A stretch of 41,273 bases of DNA from a candidate division FCPU426 bacterium. GTDB taxonomy: Bacteria; Oederibacteriota; Muellerivitia; Muellerivitales; Muellerivitaceae. A program made the position numbers and the translations under genes. Within the stretch, counting starts at the first letter, position 1; the number at the start of each line of letters is the position of its first letter. The stretch is from positions 1 to 41,273 of the forward strand of contig JASHNQ010000067.1 in NCBI GenBank assembly GCA_030041545.1, written 5' to 3'. A model generated the notes under the pieces. It had not been told where the DNA came from. It ran no database searches and saw only the letters and a program-made list of their open reading frames with translations. Of this stretch, positions 31,992-38,282 are shown in pieces.

Positions 31992-32489
31992 ATGCCGGTT
32001 GAAATTGGAAATTTCGAACAGAAGACCCATCCAAAAGACTTCGTGCTGAAACGCGCGATAAAGGCTCCCCGGAAACTGGTTTTTGAATGCCTCACGACAG
32101 CCGAGCACCTGGTGCATTTCTGGGCGCCCAAACCTTTCACGACCCACAATTGCAAGTTGGAGCTTCGGCCCGGCGGGGAATGGACCTATACCTTCCGATC
32201 CCCCGACGGGCAGGAGCACAACGGCAAGCATATTTACCGGGAAATTGAGCCGCCCCGGAAGTTGGTCATGGAAGCGGGCGTGCCTGGGCCGGACGGCAAA
32301 CCCTTTTTCACCATCCGGCAGACCATCCTCCTGGAGGATAAGGGCCAGGAGACGGGACTGACGCTGGAAATGAAAGTGCTCCAGGCCAACCCTGGCAGCG
32401 AACCCTTCCTGGGCGGCGCCAAGCAAGGCACGCAAATGACCCTGGATCAATTGGTCGAATATGTTGAGGCGGGAGCGGGAAAGGGATGA
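31992..32489 (+). CDS. AHSA1/SRPBCC-domain protein 2
   Basis: A 165-residue helix-grip protein: FVLKRAIKAPRKLVFECLTTAEHLVHFWAP, then ELRPGGEWTYTFRSPDGQEH, EIEPPRKLVMEAG and a C-terminal helix TQMTLDQLVEYVEAG. It is clearly related to the proteins before and after it, but is diverged rather than a recent copy. ATG 31992 follows a strong AAGGAGG. The 500-base hairpin cluster separates it from the first SRPBCC gene, so it may need read-through or its own promoter. The stop overlaps the next ATG (ATGA), coupling it to the DoxX fusion. Confidence 0.9.
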   Translation: MPVEIGNFEQKTHPKDFVLKRAIKAPRKLVFECLTTAEHLVHFWAPKPFTTHNCKLELRPGGEWTYTFRSPDGQEHNGKHIYREIEPPRKLVMEAGVPGPDGKPFFTIRQTILLEDKGQETGLTLEMKVLQANPGSEPFLGGAKQGTQMTLDQLVEYVEAGAGKG

Positions 32490-33352
32490 GGCTTGACCGA
32501 GGAAGGGTGATCCAAGCCTCTTATTTCCTCCTGCGGGTGGTTTCGGGCCTGCTCTTCCTGCAGGCGGGGGGCTTGAAACTCTTCGGCTGGTTCGGCGGCA
32601 TGCCGCCGGAGATGCCTTTCCGCCTGTTTTCCGAGATCGGCCTGGCCGGGGTGCTGGAGTTTTTCGGCGGTACGTTGATCTTACTGGGCCTTTTCACCCG
32701 GCCCACGGCCTTTATCCTTTCCGGGGAAATGGCCGTAGCCTACTGGCAGGCCCACGCGCCCCGGGGCGACTGGCCGATCGAAAACCAGGGGGAGCCGGCG
32801 GTTTTGTTCTGCTTTATCTTCCTTTATTTGGCCGCTCGGGGCGGGGGGGAATGGAGTTTGGACGCCTTGACTCAAAATCGAAAAAAGGAGAAAGCCGTCA
32901 TGGGAAAAACCGAGACCGCCGGTCGTGAAATTTCAGCCACGCGCCTCCTGGACGCGCCCCGGGACTTGGTCTGGAAAACCTTCACCGAGCCGGTCCACAT
33001 CGCCCAATGGTGGGGACCCGATGGATTCACCAACACCATCCACCACATGGACGTGCGCACGGGCGGCGCCTGGAACTTCATCATGCACGGGCCCGACGGC
33101 AGGGATTACGAGAACAAGATCATTTACGTGGAGGTGGTGAGACCCGAACGCCTCGTTTGGGACCACCTTTCGGGCCCGCCCTTCCGGGTGACGGTGAACT
33201 TTAAGGAGGAGGGAAGCAAGACCCGCCTGGGATACACCATGGTCTTCCCCAGCGCCGAGGTCCGCGACAAGACCGTGAAAAGCTATAACGCCGTCGAGGG
33301 CCTGAACCAGACCCTGGGCCGCTTGGCAGCTTACCTGGAGAAAATGCCATAG
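32486..33352 (+). CDS. DoxX membrane domain fused to AHSA1/SRPBCC domain
   Basis: A 288-residue two-part protein. Residues 1-130 are a DoxX-type four-helix membrane domain (YFLLRVVSGLLFLQAGGLKLFGWFGG, then LGLAG-like GLAGVLEFFGGTLILLGLFTRP). After a basic linker (QNRKKEKAV), residues about 145-288 form an AHSA1/SRPBCC domain (RLLDAPRDLVWKTFTEPVHIAQWWGP, GLNQTLGRLAAYLEKM). At the junction there is an in-frame ATG (32900, M139) with AAAGGAG nine bases upstream. This looks like the relic start of a formerly separate SRPBCC gene and could still yield the free domain. The usual separate genes in such clusters support a gene-fusion origin. Confidence 0.85.
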   Translation: MRLDRGRVIQASYFLLRVVSGLLFLQAGGLKLFGWFGGMPPEMPFRLFSEIGLAGVLEFFGGTLILLGLFTRPTAFILSGEMAVAYWQAHAPRGDWPIENQGEPAVLFCFIFLYLAARGGGEWSLDALTQNRKKEKAVMGKTETAGREISATRLLDAPRDLVWKTFTEPVHIAQWWGPDGFTNTIHHMDVRTGGAWNFIMHGPDGRDYENKIIYVEVVRPERLVWDHLSGPPFRVTVNFKEEGSKTRLGYTMVFPSAEVRDKTVKSYNAVEGLNQTLGRLAAYLEKMP

Positions 33353-33381
33353 CCATTCGATTGGGGGCACGAGGTTGGTTT

Positions 33382-33469
33382 GCTGTCACTCTGAGGAGCT
33401 TTTCGCGACGAAGAATCCATGTTTTCCGGCCTTGAACATAGATCCTTCGCTGTCGTTCAGGATGACAAC
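33382..33469. repeat. Inverted repeat element (GTCACTCTGAG family)
   Basis: The left arm GCTGTCACTCTGAGGAGC to CCATG (33382-33421) and the right arm CATAGATCC to GGATGACAAC (33437-33469) are imperfect inverted copies. They contain the words CGACGAAGAATC and GATCCTTCG. The element lies between the DoxX fusion and the VOC gene. No coding potential. Confidence 0.7.
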
Positions 33470-33500
33470 TTAAGGCTGTAACAAGACACGGAAGGAAGCC

Positions 33501-33977
33501 ATGCCGAAAATCACGCCGTTCCTGTGGTTCGACAAAGAGGCTGAAGAAGCCGTCAAGTTTTACGTCTCTATTTTCAAGAAATCCAAGATCAAAAAAGTGA
33601 CTCGCTCCCCCGGAGAGAGCCCGTCGGGACCCGAAGGATCGGTCTTGGTCGTGGACTTCCAAATCAACGGCCAAGATTTCACGGCAATGAACGGCGGCCC
33701 GGGCCATCCCCTGACCGACGCCGTTTCCTTCGTCGTGCCTTGCAAAAACCAGAAGGAAGTGGATTATTACTGGGACAAGCTAACGAAGGGCGGAAAAGAA
33801 GTCGCCTGCGGATGGCTGACGGACAAATACGGCCTCTCCTGGCAGATCACGCCAACGGAGATGCTGAAGATGCTCCAGTCCAAGGACCGGGGGAAAGCGG
33901 GGCGGGCCTTCCAAGCCATGATGACAATGGTGAAACTGGATATCCGGAAGTTAAAGCAAGCCTATAACCAAAAATAA
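33501..33977 (+). CDS. VOC-family PhnB-like protein
   Basis: A 158-residue protein of the vicinal oxygen chelate fold, PhnB / 3-demethylubiquinone methyltransferase-like subgroup. The opening PKITPFLWFDKEAEEAVKFYVSIF is diagnostic, followed by GPEGSVLVVDFQINGQDFTAMNGGP, FVVPCKNQKEVDYYWDKL, and YGLSWQITPTEMLKML. PhnB-like proteins often sit with AHSA1/SRPBCC and ArsR genes, as in this cluster, but their substrates are mostly unknown. A good site, GAAGGAAG, precedes ATG 33501. The inverted-repeat element separates it from the DoxX fusion gene. Confidence 0.9.
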   Translation: MPKITPFLWFDKEAEEAVKFYVSIFKKSKIKKVTRSPGESPSGPEGSVLVVDFQINGQDFTAMNGGPGHPLTDAVSFVVPCKNQKEVDYYWDKLTKGGKEVACGWLTDKYGLSWQITPTEMLKMLQSKDRGKAGRAFQAMMTMVKLDIRKLKQAYNQK

Positions 33978-34037
33978 TTTGAACGACGAAACCTTGATGG
34001 GAATGTGTTGCTTTGTTACCGGGTGGGGGAAAACAAC

Positions 34038-34463
34038 TCATGAAATAAGCTGGGGTTTCAAACCGAATTGATGGGCGGCGGCGGCCAGAATCTTGTCCGC
34101 TGTCAGAAGGGTCAAGTCATTGTTGGATGCGGTCGCCAAGTGAAGAGCATCGACACTGCGCAATGATGTCGAAAAACTCCCAATCCATTGTCCTGCGAGG
34201 GTGTATTCCCCAGCCTGGATTGGAATGATTTGAAAGCGGGATTCGGAAAGATGACGCTGAAATTCCGCCAAAATACGACGGGCGAAGGGAACATCCATTG
34301 CTCCCGCGCGGATTTTGCGCGCCACGACACAATAAAATTCGATTTCCACCAGGGGGCTTATGGCGGGGTTTTCAATCTGGGCCAGTGCCTGCTGGACATG
34401 TTTACTGCGGGGTTCGGGCCAATAGTAGGAAGCGAGAACACTGGTATCTAAAAAGGCCCTCAA
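34038..34463 (-). CDS. vapC: PIN-domain ribonuclease toxin (VapC-like)
   Basis: A 141-residue PIN-domain protein. The acidic Mg2+-binding residues are in place: D6 (FLDTSVLASYY), E40/E42 (PLVEIEFY), D105 (SVDALHLATA) and D123 (LLTADK). VapC toxins are endoribonucleases that cut tRNA or rRNA. The start ATG overlaps the stop of the antitoxin gene (34460-34463), the classical coupled arrangement with the antitoxin first. It is convergent with the VOC gene. No transposon or prophage gene is adjacent. Confidence 0.9.
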   Translation of the reverse strand: MRAFLDTSVLASYYWPEPRSKHVQQALAQIENPAISPLVEIEFYCVVARKIRAGAMDVPFARRILAEFQRHLSESRFQIIPIQAGEYTLAGQWIGSFSTSLRSVDALHLATASNNDLTLLTADKILAAAAHQFGLKPQLIS

Positions 34464-34699
34464 GCCCGTTCCTCATCGCGCATCGCCAAGAGTTCATCGG
34501 TCAGGCTACGCCCTTTGACCTTGAGGGAAGCCCTGAATTGAGTAAGGTCGGGAAGTTGCCGGGCGGCTTTTTTTTCGGCAGGCACAAGGCGGGCCACTTG
34601 CCGGCCCCGGCGGGTGATGACGACCGATTCGCCGTGCTCGACGATTTCCACTAATTCCCCCAGCCGTTTGCGGGCGTCCTTTAAGCTGACGGTATTCAT
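34460..34699 (-). CDS. Phd/YefM-family antitoxin
   Basis: A 79-residue antitoxin partner of the PIN toxin. The N-terminal Phd/YefM DNA-binding fold reads NTVSLKDARKRLGELVEIVEHGESVVITRRGRQVARLVP, the standard signature. The C-terminal half (about 45-79) would wrap the toxin. ATG 34699 is preferred because GGAGG lies five bases upstream; longer frames to 34753 lack a ribosome site. The upstream minus strand has repeated GTACACTT/GTATACACTT words (about 34707-34730), a likely autoregulatory operator that overlaps the promoter. Confidence 0.88.
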   Translation of the reverse strand: MNTVSLKDARKRLGELVEIVEHGESVVITRRGRQVARLVPAEKKAARQLPDLTQFRASLKVKGRSLTDELLAMRDEERA

Positions 34700-34706
34700 G
34701 AAGTCC

Positions 34707-34732
34707 TCCAAAGTGTATACTTGAAGTGTACT
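34707..34732 (-). promoter_or_regulatory. Candidate toxin-antitoxin operator/promoter
   Basis: On the minus strand, GTACACTT and GTATACACTT are near-repeats separated by CAA, with an ACTTCAAGT palindrome at the centre. They lie just before the antitoxin ribosome site. TATACA could be the -10 box. Autoregulation by the antitoxin is inferred from the family. Confidence 0.4.
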
Positions 34733-34762
34733 CTTTTTAAAGAGGCGCCACAAGGGGGATCA

Positions 34763-35326
34763 ATGCCGAATTCCAGCATATTGAAAATCATGGACCTGGC
34801 GATGATGCAGGACCCCCGTCCCTTCTCGCGGCTGGTCAAGGGCAAGCCCGTGGCCAAAGGCCGCGAAGCGGTGGAGGCCCTGGCCGAAAAGGGCTCCGCC
34901 GCGGCGGACCACCTTCCCCTCCTCCAAGCCGCCCTCTACCTCTGCTTTGACTGTTTCGACGAGGCCCACCAAATCGCCCAGGACCACGAGGGCGTCATCG
35001 GCAACTGGATCCATGCCATCGCCCACCGGCGCGAGCCGGACGCCGGCAATTCCAAATACTGGTACCGCCGGGTCCACGCTCCGGACAAGGTCATGGGGAA
35101 AATCGCGCGGGAAGCCCTGGAACTGATGCGCAAGATACCGGAGAAGGAGATGGAACCACTGGCGAAAAAAATGGAAAAGTCCGGCGCGTGGGAGCCGGAG
35201 GCCTTCGTGGACTTGTGCGACAAGTTCCGGGGGAAGGACCCTCATTCATCCGCCTACAAAGTCTTAGCAGCCCTCCAGGAGGTCGAATGGAAGGGACTGG
35301 CGGAGTATATTCTTTCCTTCGAATAA
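34763..35326 (+). CDS. Hypothetical helical protein
   Basis: A 187-residue soluble protein with no signal peptide. It is mostly helical: LLQAALYLCFDCFDEAHQIAQDHEG, then the motif IGNWIHAIAHRREPDAGNSKYWYRRV, rich in His, Arg, Trp and Tyr. Two helices with EKEMEPLAKKMEK and CDKFRGKD follow, and a C-terminal LQEVEWKGLAEYILSFE. I recall related HxxxHRREPDxxNxKYW motifs in unnamed proteins from Planctomycetes and Verrucomicrobia, but no function. ATG 34763 follows AAGGGGGA by about five bases and leaves 63 bases from the divergent antitoxin start. A strong hairpin lies just downstream. Confidence 0.72.
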   Translation: MPNSSILKIMDLAMMQDPRPFSRLVKGKPVAKGREAVEALAEKGSAAADHLPLLQAALYLCFDCFDEAHQIAQDHEGVIGNWIHAIAHRREPDAGNSKYWYRRVHAPDKVMGKIAREALELMRKIPEKEMEPLAKKMEKSGAWEPEAFVDLCDKFRGKDPHSSAYKVLAALQEVEWKGLAEYILSFE

Positions 35327-35364
35327 AAATAAAAAAGCCGTTCCCCCGGCGGGGGAACGGCTTT
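35325..35364 (-). terminator. Intrinsic terminator between convergent genes
   Basis: AAAGCCGTTCCCCC (35334-35347) and GGGGGAACGGCTTT (35351-35364) form a perfect 14-bp stem with loop GGC. On the minus strand it is followed by a T-rich run (to 35325), so it terminates the lipoprotein gene at 35378. On the plus strand there is only CTTT before GGG. Confidence 0.9.
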
Positions 35365-35377
35365 GGGAGACCGGCGT

Positions 35378-36061
35378 TTAATAAGTCCACTCTTCCTGGT
35401 CGGTGGCCGTAAACTCGAGGACAAGGAAACTCGTGGCGCTGTCATACAAGTTGATGCCCGTGAAGAAAATATAGTAATTTCCCTTGCCACCGGAGGTGTC
35501 CCCCGGGAAATCGGATAGGGGCATGATGTAGGGGGAGGAGATGCTGGGCCCGTAGGTCTGGTCAACCACGGTGCTTCCGTTGGTTCCCTCCACGATGGCG
35601 ATGTTTTCGCTGCCGCCTCCCGTCCAGCTGATCGTGACTCCCGAGGAACCGCTTGTTTCGGTCGTGCCGCCGATGGCCGTCACGGGCATGGAGTAATTAT
35701 TTCCCCCGAAGGAAACGTTCATGGTGTAGGCGCTGCCGGGAGTATAGGTGTAGGCCCCTGAATAATAATCCGCGCAATTCAAGGTTTGCCCTTGGTAAAC
35801 CAACGTCGCGGACTCAAAATAGGTGACCGGAACACTGCCGGAAGGCGTGCCGAGGGTGACGGCGGCATTGGTCACTGGGCTTGAGGTATAGGAAATTTGA
35901 ACGCTGGCCGGACTAACAGTGCCAAGGCCTTCGCCGATCGTGCTTTGAATGACCATGCCATTAAAACTTCCACCGCCACTGCCAGGGGAAGAGGGAGAGG
36001 ATTTGCTCCCGCAAGAAACGATAAAAAGGTAAACCAACAACAACGGAACCAGGCGCTTCAT
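35378..36061 (-). CDS. Lipoprotein of unknown function
   Basis: A 227-residue exported protein. The signal MKRLVPLLLVYLFIVSC ends in a lipobox (C17) followed by a Ser/Gly/Pro-rich spacer (SKSSPSSPGSGGGS). The rest is Thr/Ser/Gly-rich and beta-stranded, like an extracellular Ig-type domain (VSPASVQISYTSSPVTNAAVTLG, GVTISWTGGGSENIAIVEG). No enzyme motif was seen. ATG 36061 is preferred to a start at 36106 because GGGGAGG lies five bases upstream and the signal peptide begins there. It ends at the strong terminator. It is convergent with the hypothetical gene at 34763. Confidence 0.75.
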   Translation of the reverse strand: MKRLVPLLLVYLFIVSCGSKSSPSSPGSGGGSFNGMVIQSTIGEGLGTVSPASVQISYTSSPVTNAAVTLGTPSGSVPVTYFESATLVYQGQTLNCADYYSGAYTYTPGSAYTMNVSFGGNNYSMPVTAIGGTTETSGSSGVTISWTGGGSENIAIVEGTNGSTVVDQTYGPSISSPYIMPLSDFPGDTSGGKGNYYIFFTGINLYDSATSFLVLEFTATDQEEWTY

Positions 36062-36106
36062 AAATCCTCCCCGGAAATAATTTCGATCCAAAATAACATT
36101 CACCAT

Positions 36107-36459
36107 CTTACTCTTTTACCGCATTTTTAAAACGATTTTAGTTAAAAGGTTAAAAAGGCTGCTTTTAAAGGCATTTTTAACGGTGTTTCAATGCCATAGG
36201 AGAAAGGTTCCAAGATCTTCATCCCCAACTTTCCCATGCAGAAGCAACGGACCTTCGGGAAGTTGGCCGAGAACAAAATGGACTTCGGGGAAGCGATCAA
36301 AAGGTAGATGGATTTCCCAAGCGAAGCCAGGAGCTCCCGGGGTTTTGACTCGGGGGGGCTTGTTTTTCTTGGACGGCTTTTTAAACGATAGAAATAGAAG
36401 CACGGGCAGTAAGGGGTTCAACACGCCCTGAGGCTTTTGCGTTAAAGGGATAATCTCTT
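36107..36459. other. Gene-free spacer upstream of the NtrC-type gene
   Basis: No supported gene. A plus-strand frame is open for 35 codons (36200-36304: IFIPNFPMQKQRTFGKLAEN and further) without a start codon. It could be the remnant of a decayed gene. AT-rich TTAAAA/GGTTAAAAAGG words near 36140-36180 resemble repeat family E. No promoter could be placed with confidence. Confidence 0.4.
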
Positions 36460-36474
36460 TTGGGAAAGGTTCCC

Positions 36475-37878
36475 ATGAAAAAAATCCTCGCGGTGGACGA
36501 TGATAAAGCCGAGCGGGTGCTTTTGGAGTCGATGCTAGGAAGCGTCCTGGGGTATGAGGTGCAGACGGCCAACAGCGGAAAGTCGGCCTTGGACCAGGTG
36601 GGCCGGATTCATCCCGACGCCGTCATCCTGGACCTCCGCCTGCAGGATATGGACGGCCTGGATGTTTTGAGGGGGATCAAGCAATCCCAACCCTCCCTGC
36701 CGGTCATCATGTTGACCGGATTCGCCGACGTCAGGACGGCCGTGGAAGCCATCCAGATGGGGGCCCACGACTACCTCACCAAGCCCTTCGACGACGACCA
36801 GCTGTTGCTGGCCTTGCGCCAAGCTATCGAGAAAAACGACCTGCTGGCCGAAATGGAAAGGTCGAGGAAAAAAGGCGGGTCCCAGGGCCCCTGCCTTGCC
36901 AGGATCGACGGCCGGAGCCTCGCCAGCCAGGAAGTGACGCGCCAGATCCAGGCCGTGGCCGATTCCAGCCTGACCATCCTCATCCAGGGCGAGACCGGCA
37001 CGGGAAAGGAACCGGCGGCCCGGGCCCTGCATGAGGAGGGTTCCCGCCGTGACAGGCCCTTTGTGGCGGTCGACTGCGGGGCGCTGCCGGAAAACCTGCT
37101 GGAGTCCGAGCTTTTCGGCCACGAGAAGGGGGCCTTCAGCGGGGCGGACCGCAAAAAACAGGGACAGTTCGAGTTGGCCGACGGCGGAACCCTCTTCCTG
37201 GACGAAATCGGCAACCTTCCCATTTCCCTCCAGGCCAAGCTCCTGCGGACGCTGCAAGAGCGCCAGGTGAGGCCGGTCGGGGCGGCCCGGGCCTTTCCGG
37301 TCAATGTCCGCATCATCGCCGCCACCAACATTTTCCTGGAGGGGGCGGCCCGTTGCGGCCAATTCCGGCAGGATCTCTATTACCGCTTGGCCGAGTTCAC
37401 GCTTCGGCTTCCGCCCCTGCGCAGCCGCCGTGAGGACATCCTTCCCCTGGCCCAAAGGTTCCAAGAGGAGGCCTGCTTGGAGTTCCAACGGAAGGTCACC
37501 AGCTTTTCGGGTGAGGCGGCAAAGAGGATGGAGGCCTATTCCTGGCCCGGCAATGTCCGCGAATTGCGCAACGTCGTGCGCCAGGCGGTTTTGCTCGCGC
37601 CGGACTCGGCCGTCCAGGAGGAGCAAATCCAGGCGCTGTTGGGATCTTCCACCGTCGACGGGCCGACCGGCGCGCTGTCCATGCCGGCGTTTCCGCCGGG
37701 CACGGCCCTTCGGCAGATCGTGGAAAGCGCCGTCGAACAAGTGGAAAGGAAGGCCATTTTGGACGCACTTCGGTCGGCCGGGGGCAACAAAAGCCACGCG
37801 GCCCAGGTGTTGGAGGTGGATTACAAGACGTTGCGCCTGAAGATCAAGAAGTATGGCCTGAAATTCACCGACGGATAA
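36475..37878 (+). CDS. NtrC-family sigma-54-dependent response regulator
   Basis: A 467-residue activator with three domains. The receiver is residues 1-120 (phospho-acceptor D53 in VILDLRLQDMDG; K103 in LTKPF). The AAA+ domain is about 140-390 (Walker A GETGTGKE 172-179, GAFSGA loop 219-224, Walker B GGTLFLDEIG 237-246, WPGNVRELRN). A Fis-type HTH forms the C-terminus (GGNKSHAAQVLEVDYKTLRLKIKKYGL). The sigma-54 contact loop is GAFSGA, not GAFTGA, a conservative but uncommon change. ATG 36475 follows AAAGG by five bases; a TTG at 36460 is less likely. No histidine kinase gene is adjacent. A sigma-54 promoter lies 230 bases downstream, so the next gene is the likely target. Confidence 0.93.
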   Translation: MKKILAVDDDKAERVLLESMLGSVLGYEVQTANSGKSALDQVGRIHPDAVILDLRLQDMDGLDVLRGIKQSQPSLPVIMLTGFADVRTAVEAIQMGAHDYLTKPFDDDQLLLALRQAIEKNDLLAEMERSRKKGGSQGPCLARIDGRSLASQEVTRQIQAVADSSLTILIQGETGTGKEPAARALHEEGSRRDRPFVAVDCGALPENLLESELFGHEKGAFSGADRKKQGQFELADGGTLFLDEIGNLPISLQAKLLRTLQERQVRPVGAARAFPVNVRIIAATNIFLEGAARCGQFRQDLYYRLAEFTLRLPPLRSRREDILPLAQRFQEEACLEFQRKVTSFSGEAAKRMEAYSWPGNVRELRNVVRQAVLLAPDSAVQEEQIQALLGSSTVDGPTGALSMPAFPPGTALRQIVESAVEQVERKAILDALRSAGGNKSHAAQVLEVDYKTLRLKIKKYGLKFTDG

Positions 37879-37917
37879 CCCCCCTTAACGAAGCTCCCCT
37901 TTTCCATCCCGCCCACT

Positions 37918-37944
37918 AGCCCCACGGGTTTTGCCTGTGGGGCT
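37918..37944. other. Hairpin downstream of the NtrC-type gene
   Basis: AGCCCCAC and GTGGGGCT form an 8-bp stem, extendable by GGG/GCC pairs around TTTTG. It has no T-run after it. It could slow transcription or be another REP-like repeat, similar in style to the hairpin at 31593-31614. Confidence 0.45.
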
Positions 37945-38032
37945 CCATCTGGAAAAGCAACCTAATGGAATGACTTCTAAAAATTCACGGAAATTCGAAC
38001 TCCCCGGAATAGACCCTGACTGGGCATGAAGG

Positions 38033-38052
38033 TTCGGGCGACGGCGCCCGAA
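38033..38052. promoter_or_regulatory. Inverted repeat, candidate activator site upstream of sigma-54 promoter
   Basis: TTCGGGCG (38033-38040) and CGCCCGAA (38045-38052) are perfect 8-bp inverted arms around ACGG. They lie about 60 bases before the -24 element, a possible position for an NtrC-type upstream activator sequence. It may equally be an ordinary hairpin. Confidence 0.35.
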
Positions 38053-38109
38053 TTCCTTAATTGCCGCCCTCTTCATTTCTTAATCGCCCCATTTTCGGCC
38101 GCCTCCGTT

Positions 38110-38125
38110 TGGCACTCCGATTGCT
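38110..38125 (+). promoter_or_regulatory. Sigma-54 (-24/-12) promoter
   Basis: TGGCAC (38110-38115), five bases, then TTGCT (38121-38125) is an exact match to the RpoN consensus TGGCAC-N5-TTGCW. The invariant GG and GC are 12 bases apart. Transcription should start near 38137 and give a leader of about 145 bases before the DUF11 lipoprotein gene. The upstream gene encodes a sigma-54 activator. Confidence 0.85.
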
Positions 38126-38186
38126 TTCACCCCATTTGACCAGAAGAAACGGTTTCAGGACGGGCAAAGAGGCGGCCATTCCGAGC

Positions 38187-38257
38187 GGAGCGCTCCCAGC
38201 CTGGATCCTTTAACCCGTTGCCTGCGGGGGCGGCCCGCCGTCGTTCCCGCAGGCAAC
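38187..38257 (+). other. Structured 5' leader of the DUF11 lipoprotein gene
   Basis: A perfect palindrome GGAGCGCTCC (38187-38196) is followed by a 12-bp stem, GTTGCCTGCGGG (38217-38228) with CCCGCAGGCAAC (38246-38257). A smaller GGCGG/CCGCC pairing lies in its loop. It ends about ten bases before the GAGAGGAG ribosome site. It may affect mRNA stability or translation. I could not match it to a known riboswitch. Confidence 0.5.
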
Positions 38258-38282
38258 CCAAGCGCGAGAGGAGAAAAAAACA

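Noticed and set aside
36183-36431. 82-residue plus and 78-residue minus frames in the spacer before the NtrC-type gene
   Set aside because: No ribosome site, no recognisable domain, and the frames overlap each other; recorded only as a possible decayed remnant.
38130-38260. Possible cyclic-di-GMP riboswitch (a GGGCAAAG stretch near 38161)
   Set aside because: Only one short motif resembles GEMM; the second conserved half and the paired stems in the right order are missing.
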